7,409 nucleotides of DNA from an uncultured Ruminococcus sp. (GTDB lineage: Bacteria; Bacillota; Clostridia; Oscillospirales; Ruminococcaceae): NCBI GenBank assembly GCA_937901485.1, contig CALGTT010000229.1:1-7409 (forward strand). The letters are read 5' to 3'. Below, piece after piece: positions 1-5,584 of the stretch (its first letter is position 1; every line of letters starts with the position of its first letter). The translations under genes were made by a program, and so were the position numbers. The notes under the pieces were generated by a model. The model saw only the letters and a list, made by a program, of their open reading frames with translations, was not told the origin of the DNA and made no database searches.

Positions 1-1
1 A

Positions 2-307
2 AACGGTACGAACCACAGCTTCGCCCTCACGCTTCTGCAAACGGGCTTCTTCCACGCGACCATCACCGCAAGCTCCGAGCTTGGTGAGCTTGCGCAGCTT
101 CCCGTGACGATGTTCAGCATGGGCACGCCCAACGGTACTTTCACATTCAACGGTACGGGCGGCAAGCCTGTTTCCATCACCAAAAGATTCCCCATGTTCT
201 CGCACTATACTGCCATCCGCCTGCACCTGCCCCCCAAGGGACTGAAGCTTCACAGCATCCGTTTTTCCCTCGCTGAGGCATGTGATGAGGCAACGACGAT
301 GCAATGA
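2..307 (+). CDS. 3' end of an unrecognised protein gene (partial)
   Basis: The frame is open from the left edge to a TGA at 305-307, giving the last 101 residues of a protein whose start lies outside the window. I do not recognise the family. The visible part is rich in Thr, Gly, Phe and His with alternating hydrophobic residues, which suggests beta structure. The tripeptide Asn-Gly-Thr occurs three times (residues 1-3, 44-46 and 50-52 of the visible part). No membrane segment, dockerin or catalytic motif is visible. It converges on the dockerin/transglutaminase gene, with about 165 bases between the two stops. The frame is favoured because it is open to the edge with ordinary codon use, and the hairpin repeats begin just after its stop, as expected at a gene end. 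Residues 35 and 40 of the visible part are Met, but both look internal rather than true starts. Confidence 0.6.
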   Translation, partial: NGTNHSFALTLLQTGFFHATITASSELGELAQLPVTMFSMGTPNGTFTFNGTGGKPVSITKRFPMFSHYTAIRLHLPPKGLKLHSIRFSLAEACDEATTMQ

Positions 308-329
308 TGATGTTGTCTTAATTCTGAGC

Positions 330-475
330 GGTTCTGCGCCTGCGCCTGCCGCTTGTGCCGTCAGGCACAAAGGCAGGGATCACCAGCGCAGGTTCTGCGC
401 CTGCGCCTGCCGCTTGTGCCAACAGGCACAAAGGCAGGGATCACCGGCGCAGGTTCTGCGCCTGCGCCTGCGCTT
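330..475. repeat. 61-bp tandem hairpin repeat between convergent genes
   Basis: Two full 61-bp units (330-390 and 391-451) are followed by a partial third unit that degrades at the stop codon of the - strand gene. The full units differ at only three positions, two of them in a hairpin loop. Each unit folds as CCTGCC and TTGTGCC arms pairing with GGCACAA and GGCAGG around a 4-base loop (345-377 and 406-438). A second palindrome spans each unit junction: GGCGCAG-GTT-CTGCGCC at 446-462, with a weaker copy near 387-400. No run of T follows on either strand, so these are not textbook intrinsic terminators. They could still end transcription or protect mRNA 3' ends of both convergent genes. The rest of the gap (308-329) shows nothing. 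Confidence 0.85.
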
Positions 476-2252
476 AGTTAAGCGGTTCGAGGAAATCGTG
501 CCAATTGCCGTTCTTGCCGTAGTTTCCGCATTCCATAAGGTAGGTCTTACCGTCGATCACGACCTCCGTCCAGAAATGCTGGTTGCCGGTATCCGTCCAT
601 CCCTTGACCATGTAAACGTCATAGCCGAACCAGATCATCATTGCTGCCATTGCGCCGTTGTACTGTACGCACTGTCCCATGCGATTGACGAAGATCGCCT
701 CCACATAGCTCAGGTTTGCGATAGAATTCCACTTGCTGCCGGCATAGGCATAGTCCACCTTCTTGTGGATCCACTGCTGTGTGATCCAGAGCTTCTGTGC
801 CATCGTCATATCCTCAGTGAAATGTTCCTCGGCGAACTGCTCCAGAATTGCGACATCCTTGTCCTTGAGTGTGATCTTCATGTACTGCTTTTCCGGCGAT
901 ACCTGTCTGTTCCAGATGATGTAGCTGTCATGGGGATTCAGCTCTGCATTTTCGAGGATCTCGGTCTTTGCCGCCGTGATGTCCTTGCATTTTCCGTAAT
1001 ATCTGCCGTCCGGCTCAAAATAGATCATGCCGCTGCCCAGATCCGTAAAGCCCGTCAGCATTCTGCCGTCCGCTGTGAAATAATAATCCGCGCCGTCCTT
1101 CTCCAGCCAGCCGCTGTAGGGATTTCCTGTCTCATCATAATAATAGGTGTCCCCGTCAAGCGCGATCCAGCCCGTGCGCAGTCTGCCGTTCTCATCAAAG
1201 AAGCAGGTGTTGCCGTCAATGACCTGCGTGCCCGTGCGCAGAATGCCGTCCGTGCCGAAATAATACTTGCCGTCCGCCATCGTCACAAGTCCGGTGTACA
1301 TGATGCCGTTTGCGTTGAAATAATACTTGTTTCCGTCGATCTCACGCCATCCCGTCAGGAGCTTGCCTTCCTCGTTGAGATAATACGTCCTGCCGTCAAG
1401 CGTCAGCCAGCCGGACTGCATCTCGCCGCTGTCCGCAAAATAGTAGCGGTGCGTGCCGATATTCTGCCATCCCGTCTGCATGATGCCATCTGCGTTGAAA
1501 TAGTAACGGATGCCGCCGAGCGTCTGCCAGCTGACGAGCATGTAGCCCTCTGCGGTGAAATAGTGCTTGTTTCCGTCAATTTCCTGCCAGCCCGTGCGCA
1601 TTTTTCCGTCCGCACCGAAATAATAACGGCGGTCAAGAATGGTCTGCCAGCCGTTCACGGCAGCGGCATCACTGCCGAAAAAATACCGCGCCCCGTTTGC
1701 AGAGATCCAGCCCGTGCGGAGCTTGTAATCGTCACCTGCGAAATACACACCGTTTTCATCCGTGACAAGTCCTGTGCGAAGCACACCGTTTGCATCGGCA
1801 AAGAGGAACATCGTGCCAAGGGGCAGAGTCTTCGCGTCCGTTCCGGCGGATGCGGCATAGGTGAGGATCGCGGCGGCATCGGCGGCATTGAGAACGCAGT
1901 CCTCATTGACATCTGCATACTGCATTGCCATTTTCACATCCGCGAGATGATCGCTGTTTGCTGCAAGGTGATCGGCGGCAGTGAATCCGCCCGCACCCTC
2001 CGCGGCGGTAGAAATGAGCAGCTGTGCGGCATCCGTACTGCTTACCAGATCATCTCCGCCGAGGTCGCCGAGGGTATAGTCCTTTGTGATGCTGATCTTT
2101 CCGGTCAGCGCAGTGCCGTTCTCCAGATAGGACGCACTGCCGTCGGGATTCTGCGTGATACTGCCAGCCGCACCTGCGGAAAGCAGGGGCATTCCGGAAC
2201 ACAGCAGGAGGTTGACTGCCAGTGCACCGAGCATTTTCTGATTTTGTTTCAT
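474..2252 (-). CDS. Secreted dockerin protein with cell-wall/glucan-binding repeats and a transglutaminase-like domain
   Basis: This 592-residue exported protein starts with a signal peptide (about 1-29: Lys-rich start, hydrophobic core, small residues at the cut). A dockerin follows (about 58-140) with two calcium-loop motifs, D63-x-G-G-D67 to D74 and D114-V-N-E-D118 to D125. The first loop lacks the usual Asn/Asp at its third position. Residues 146-421 hold about 14 repeats of exactly 20 residues, built on Trp, a Tyr-Tyr-Phe core, a Asp-Gly turn and Thr-Gly. This is the choline/glucan-binding (CW_binding_1) pattern. The C-terminal part (about 440-592) resembles the transglutaminase/cysteine protease fold, with C528 in GQCVQYNG and H559 in NQHFW. 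The expected Asp seems replaced by E574. The ATG at 2252 is backed by AAAGGA at 2262-2267, 9 bases upstream. The dockerin implies docking on a cellulosome scaffoldin; the catalytic activity and ligand are inferred. The TAA stop abuts the downstream tandem repeat. Confidence 0.88.
   Translation of the reverse strand: MKQNQKMLGALAVNLLLCSGMPLLSAGAAGSITQNPDGSASYLENGTALTGKISITKDYTLGDLGGDDLVSSTDAAQLLISTAAEGAGGFTAADHLAANSDHLADVKMAMQYADVNEDCVLNAADAAAILTYAASAGTDAKTLPLGTMFLFADANGVLRTGLVTDENGVYFAGDDYKLRTGWISANGARYFFGSDAAAVNGWQTILDRRYYFGADGKMRTGWQEIDGNKHYFTAEGYMLVSWQTLGGIRYYFNADGIMQTGWQNIGTHRYYFADSGEMQSGWLTLDGRTYYLNEEGKLLTGWREIDGNKYYFNANGIMYTGLVTMADGKYYFGTDGILRTGTQVIDGNTCFFDENGRLRTGWIALDGDTYYYDETGNPYSGWLEKDGADYYFTADGRMLTGFTDLGSGMIYFEPDGRYYGKCKDITAAKTEILENAELNPHDSYIIWNRQVSPEKQYMKITLKDKDVAILEQFAEEHFTEDMTMAQKLWITQQWIHKKVDYAYAGSKWNSIANLSYVEAIFVNRMGQCVQYNGAMAAMMIWFGYDVYMVKGWTDTGNQHFWTEVVIDGKTYLMECGNYGKNGNWHDFLEPLN
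990..1817 (-). repeat. Coding array of 60-bp repeats (20-residue cell-wall/glucan-binding units)
   Basis: Within the dockerin/transglutaminase gene, 13 consecutive full units of exactly 60 bases (residues 162-421) plus one partial unit (from about residue 146) form an uninterrupted array. Conserved positions are the opening Trp (sometimes Leu, Phe or Thr), the aromatic triplet near position 9-11, Asp/Glu-Gly near 14-15, and the closing Thr/Ser-Gly. Two units carry the same EIDGNK stretch (residues 224-229 and 304-309). The DNA copies have diverged, so this is an old array and not a recent expansion. By family knowledge, aromatic residues of adjacent units form ligand pockets for choline or glucans; which applies here cannot be read from the sequence. 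Confidence 0.9.
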
Positions 2253-2287
2253 TGTAGGTCATCCTTTCTTTTTTTCGTATTGCCTTA

Positions 2288-2316
2288 ATTATACCGAATC
2301 TTCCTTGTTTTGTCAA
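2288..2316 (-). promoter_or_regulatory. Sigma-70 type promoter of the dockerin/transglutaminase gene
   Basis: Read on the - strand, a perfect TTGACA (2311-2316) and a perfect TATAAT (2288-2293) are separated by 17 bases. Transcription should start near 2281, leaving a leader of about 28 bases before the ATG at 2252. It sits directly after the hairpin that follows the pectate lyase gene, so this gene is expected to be transcribed on its own. Confidence 0.88.
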
Positions 2317-2341
2317 GGCGATACAAACGCATTCCATAATG

Positions 2342-2373
2342 AAGGCTGCCGCACGCATTTGTGCAGCAGCCTT
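2342..2373 (-). terminator. Hairpin terminator after the pectate lyase gene
   Basis: A 13-base stem (2342-2354 with 2361-2373) with a 6-base loop lies 22 bases past the lyase stop. On the - strand RNA the one non-Watson-Crick position is a G-U pair, whereas on the + strand it is an A-C mismatch, which favours use in the - direction. The bases after the stem (CATTATGG) are poor in T, so it is a weak or atypical intrinsic terminator. Position between a stop codon and the next promoter is the main support. Confidence 0.65.
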
Positions 2374-2395
2374 TGTTATGTTTTCGGGTTGGATT

Positions 2396-5257
2396 TTATC
2401 CACGCACAAGCGCACGCTTCATCAGCGCAAGGTCAAATGCGTTGAGCACATCGTTTTCATCCAGATCACCCGCACGCCAGTCCGCAAGCTCCGTGCCCGG
2501 AACAGCAAGCAGCCATTTCTGAAGAAGCACAACGTCCAGAACACTGAATTTACCATCACCGTTCAGATCTGCCTCCGGCTTCTGTACGGGCGGTTCTGTT
2601 GCAGTTGTGGTCGTGGTCGGTTCGGGGGTTGTAGTAGTTGTTGTGGTGGTTGTGGTCGTTGTTGTGGCTGCAGCTGTGGTGGTTTCCGTTGCGGCATTCC
2701 ATCTCTGGCAATTGCTGCCGGTCGGTGCCCACTGCTGGATGTTCGCGCCGCTGTCCTTGGACGCATAGCCGACCTCTACCAGACATGCATCCTTGGATGC
2801 GTGGCTGATGATGCTGTACGAGCCGTCCAGATTCTTGGTGAAGCGGAAGAGCTGTGCGCTGTCCTTGCTGGAATATGCCGCAAGGTCAATGTTTGCGCCG
2901 TCCTCACTGCCGCGTGCCTTCAGTGCAAAGGCAGGATCCTGATAGGAACGGATCCAGTAATAATTGCCCGAACCGAATTCCTTGAGTGTCCATTTCTGGC
3001 AGTCCGCGCCGTTCTTTTCCCACTGCTGCACGTTGGAATTTTCCTCCATCACGCCGCCGATGACTTCCATCATCATGCCGGAATTCACGTTCTCGAATGA
3101 ATAGATCACGCCCACGTCCATCCTGCAGCCGGGATCGGTCACAGCTTCGAGTACCCAGTCCTGACAGTTCACGCCGTTGACCTCCCACTGCTGGACATTC
3201 GCGCCTGCTTCCTTGGATGCAGCGTCGATCTCCACTGCGGAAGCTTCGCCGCTTACGCGTGTGCGGATCTTGTAGCTGCCGTCGCCGTTCGGGGTAAACA
3301 TGAACTGCTGGTTCGTGCCGCCGTTGTACTGATAAATGTCGATATTTGTGCCGTTATCCGCCTTTCTGCCGGCAACATCCAGCACATAGGTGCCGCCGTC
3401 GCCCACTGCGGATACAATATAATAGTAGCCGTCGCCCGCACTTGCGAGCTTCCAGATATCATGCACTGCTGTGCCATCGCTGCCCCACTGCTGGACATTC
3501 GCGCCGTTTTCAGCTGCCGCGCCTGCCACCTGCATGTACAGACCGGAATTCACGTTCTTGATGCGGAATGCCGCACCCTCCGCAAAGCTTGCCGCAACAG
3601 GGCCGCTGGGAACTTCAGTGTAGCCGGAATTCGGAACGCCCTTCTTGCCGTAGCGCAGATACATCCAGTTGGCGTAGCCGTTCTGCACGCCGCTGTAATT
3701 GGTGCAGTAGGTCTTTGCCGCAGAAGCTTCCAGCTTGGTGTAGGCGTAATTCTTGTTCGGTCTCCATGTGCTTGCAACGGAATAGCTCGGATTGTTGGAA
3801 GTACCCTGTCCCTGTACGGTTCTGCCGCAGTCCTTGAAGATCGAGCCGGATTCTGCATATGCACCTGCATAGCTGATCTTGTTCCAGTCACAGATGACAT
3901 TGCCGCCGTTTTCGTACACACAGTTTTCCGCATAGACATCGCATCCGCTGCTGACAGTATAGCCCATGCTGAACTTGTTGACATAGTTGTTCAGGGAGTG
4001 GAAGTAGCCCCAGCGCATCAGTCCCGGTCCTCTTGTGTTGGTGTCATTGAAGCGGTTGGAGATCAGGGACATGCGCGGAAATCCGTCATACTTGCTCTTG
4101 GAATTGGCATCATCGGACGGATAGCCGAGGATCAGACCGTACTTGTGTGCGCCGAAGGAGCAGTCGGAAACGGTGCAGTAATCGGCATCATAGCAGCAGG
4201 CAAGGAACTTGTCCTCGTCCACCTGTCCCGTTTTGGGGGCGTAGCCGTAGCCGTTGTGACCTGTGAATGTCACATGATCCACCCAGATATTCTGACCGGA
4301 ACCGAAGTAGCAGACGATGGAGTCGTTATTGTTCGATTCTGCATCGTGCTGCATGTCGAAATTCTTGATGATGATGTTATTGCCCACGCCCTTGCCGGAG
4401 CTGGTGCAGAACTGCACATTAAAGAGGGTATGTGCGCCGTAGCTGCCGATGATGGTCTTGTTGCTGCGCACATAGATTCTGCCGGCGGTGCACATGTAGC
4501 GTGTGCCGTTCATATTCAGCTCGTTCACGCTGATGTTCTTGTTGACGATGATCGTGTAGGGAGCGTCCGCTTCTGCATACTTCTTCAGATCTGCAAAATT
4601 GGAAACTTCCACTACCTCACCGAACAGACCGCCGATGTCAGCCGCCTTGATGCTGCCGGTGTTGTCATCGAAGCAGTAGCCTGCAAAGCCCTGCAAGCCG
4701 TCGGCATTGAGCAGCCAGAGCTGGTTGTCCGCACCCGTGTAAGCAGCAAGCGTCATGCCGGATGCGCCCTGCGTCAGTGCAAGGTCGGTGTTCTCATAAT
4801 TGACGATCTTGTAGTACAGCGCGTTGCCCAGACGGTCATTCTTCACCGGTACGATGTACCAGTGCTGGGATTTCGCCGATTCACTGCCGTACATGATGAC
4901 GCTTGTGCCGGCAGAAACCTTGTAGTTCTGCGGTGTGAGCAGTCTGCCGGACTGCTGGTTGATGAGCTTGAAGAACGTGCCCTTGGAGTCCGCGCCCACG
5001 CGGTCAAAACGCCATGTGGGGGAGAGGTCATTGCCGAGAGCCTTGACGGAGAGGGACGCACCGTCCGCTGTGCCGTTCTCGGTCAGTACCTTGGAATTGT
5101 CCTTGGTCGCGATGGTCATCAGCTGCGGCGGGTAGTCCACCGATGCTGCCGATGCGGAGAGTGCCGCATTGCCGAAGCCCAGAAGCGGGAGCATCCACGC
5201 AAGGAGCAGGATGACGGACAGGATCGCTGCCTGCCGACGGATGGAAAGATGTTTCAT
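2396..5257 (-). CDS. Cellulosomal pectate lyase, polysaccharide lyase family 1, with ricin-type lectin modules and C-terminal dockerin
   Basis: This secreted 953-residue enzyme is predicted to cleave pectic polygalacturonate by calcium-dependent beta-elimination. Order of parts: signal peptide (about 1-38); ricin-type beta-trefoil (about 46-185, with three Trp-centred repeats at W82, W133 and W181); family 1 lyase beta-helix (about 205-540); two further ricin/CBM13 trefoils (about 562-705 and 715-855, with N-V/I-Q-Q-W at 587, 687, 742 and 839); Thr-rich linker (about 856-890); dockerin (895-953, calcium loops starting at D897 and D931). Lyase signatures are IWVDH (324-328), and R409 to R415 followed by W-G-Y-F-H-S-L-N-N to 424. 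The R-x-P-x-x-R stretch has one extra residue (RGPGLMR). The usual D-G-x-x-D metal motif after WxDH is not obvious; D347-E-D-K-F lies there instead. Pectate lyase is the likeliest specificity, though another family 1 activity is possible. The ATG at 5257 is chosen over a TTG six codons upstream because that TTG overlaps the ribosome-binding site. Confidence 0.92.
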   Translation of the reverse strand: MKHLSIRRQAAILSVILLLAWMLPLLGFGNAALSASAASVDYPPQLMTIATKDNSKVLTENGTADGASLSVKALGNDLSPTWRFDRVGADSKGTFFKLINQQSGRLLTPQNYKVSAGTSVIMYGSESAKSQHWYIVPVKNDRLGNALYYKIVNYENTDLALTQGASGMTLAAYTGADNQLWLLNADGLQGFAGYCFDDNTGSIKAADIGGLFGEVVEVSNFADLKKYAEADAPYTIIVNKNISVNELNMNGTRYMCTAGRIYVRSNKTIIGSYGAHTLFNVQFCTSSGKGVGNNIIIKNFDMQHDAESNNNDSIVCYFGSGQNIWVDHVTFTGHNGYGYAPKTGQVDEDKFLACCYDADYCTVSDCSFGAHKYGLILGYPSDDANSKSKYDGFPRMSLISNRFNDTNTRGPGLMRWGYFHSLNNYVNKFSMGYTVSSGCDVYAENCVYENGGNVICDWNKISYAGAYAESGSIFKDCGRTVQGQGTSNNPSYSVASTWRPNKNYAYTKLEASAAKTYCTNYSGVQNGYANWMYLRYGKKGVPNSGYTEVPSGPVAASFAEGAAFRIKNVNSGLYMQVAGAAAENGANVQQWGSDGTAVHDIWKLASAGDGYYYIVSAVGDGGTYVLDVAGRKADNGTNIDIYQYNGGTNQQFMFTPNGDGSYKIRTRVSGEASAVEIDAASKEAGANVQQWEVNGVNCQDWVLEAVTDPGCRMDVGVIYSFENVNSGMMMEVIGGVMEENSNVQQWEKNGADCQKWTLKEFGSGNYYWIRSYQDPAFALKARGSEDGANIDLAAYSSKDSAQLFRFTKNLDGSYSIISHASKDACLVEVGYASKDSGANIQQWAPTGSNCQRWNAATETTTAAATTTTTTTTTTTTTPEPTTTTTATEPPVQKPEADLNGDGKFSVLDVVLLQKWLLAVPGTELADWRAGDLDENDVLNAFDLALMKRALVRG

Positions 5258-5265
5258 GAAATCAG

Positions 5266-5272
5266 CCTCCTT
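5266..5272 (-). promoter_or_regulatory. Ribosome-binding site that fixes the pectate lyase start
   Basis: AAGGAGG on the - strand ends 8 bases before the ATG at 5255-5257, which is ideal spacing. A TTG at 5273-5275, in frame six codons further out, directly abuts this motif, and codons 2-3 of that longer reading would be the motif itself. The longer start can therefore be set aside. Confidence 0.9.
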
Positions 5273-5305
5273 CAAAATTGAAAAACTTCAAGAATCTTTA
5301 ATTCC

Positions 5306-5334
5306 ATTATACATCCTGCGTTCACAAATGGCAA
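5306..5334 (-). promoter_or_regulatory. Sigma-70 type promoter of the pectate lyase gene
   Basis: On the - strand, TTGCCA (5329-5334, five of six consensus bases) and a perfect TATAAT (5306-5311) are 17 bases apart. The expected start near 5299 leaves a leader of about 40 bases. I see no catabolite-repression (cre) type palindrome next to it. Confidence 0.85.
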
Positions 5335-5376
5335 TCTCATTTTCAATCGGAAATATTGCAGATTTGGTTTTATTGC

Positions 5377-5407
5377 AAAAAAACTGCCGTACGAAACGTG
5401 CGGCAGT
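5377..5407 (-). terminator. xylB: Intrinsic terminator for xylB transcripts
   Basis: On the - strand, an 11-position stem (5397-5407 with 5383-5393) with a 3-base loop is followed at once by seven T residues (5383-5377). One position (5390/5400) is unpaired as A-C in this direction but G-U in the other. It lies about 180 bases past the xylB stop and is also one end of the inverted-repeat element at 5383-5575, so the element appears to supply the transcription stop. Confidence 0.8.
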
Positions 5408-5575
5408 CCAGCTTGTAGAAAAAGTCTTTTTCTGAGGTTAGCACAACCAGAATTGCCCCCTCCGCCGCCGTTCGGCGGCACCTCCCCCGCTTTGCGGGGG
5501 AGGGATAAGCGGGGGCTGCGCCCCCGAGTCCCACCTTTTCTACAGACTGAACTGCCGCACAATACATGCGGCAGT
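5383..5575. repeat. 193-bp element with hairpin-forming terminal inverted repeats (REPIN/MITE-like)
   Basis: The ends 5383-5425 and 5533-5575 are inverted copies of each other, matching at 34 of 43 positions. The outer 25 bases of each end fold into a hairpin (ACTGCCG arms), and the inner part carries TGTAGAAAA in both. Most differences fall in the loop or swap between G-C/A-T and G-T pairs. The interior holds more perfect palindromes: 5417-5433 (AGAAAAA/TTTTTCT), 5464-5479 (GCCGCCG/CGGCGGC), 5481-5503 (10-bp arms, TTT loop) and 5510-5526 (7-bp arms). No credible protein is encoded and no clear target-site duplication is visible. The layout fits a non-autonomous mobile repeat, moved by a transposase elsewhere. 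It lies between the xylB stop and the pectate lyase promoter. Confidence 0.75.
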
Positions 5576-5584
5576 ATTCGTCTC

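Noticed and set aside
330..475. The tandem repeat as a CRISPR array
   Set aside because: Units are contiguous with no unique spacers, and only two and a half copies exist.
471..484. CGCTTA/TAAGCG palindrome over the dockerin gene stop as a terminator
   Set aside because: Its 2-base loop is too short for a stable hairpin and no T run follows.
282..2288. A 668-codon open frame on the + strand opposite the dockerin/transglutaminase gene
   Set aside because: The - strand reading has a signal peptide, dockerin loops and 20-residue repeats, all recognisable. The + reading has no known motif and no ribosome-binding site, and starts inside the upstream gene; it is open only because of codon bias in the real gene.
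5258..5275. TTG start giving the pectate lyase six extra residues
   Set aside because: The TTG abuts the AAGGAGG ribosome-binding site, which is ideally placed for the ATG at 5257.
3461..5281. A 606-codon open frame on the + strand opposite the pectate lyase gene
   Set aside because: It lies antisense to a clear family 1 lyase with promoter and ribosome-binding site, and its own translation is Ala/Val/Cys-rich with no domain.
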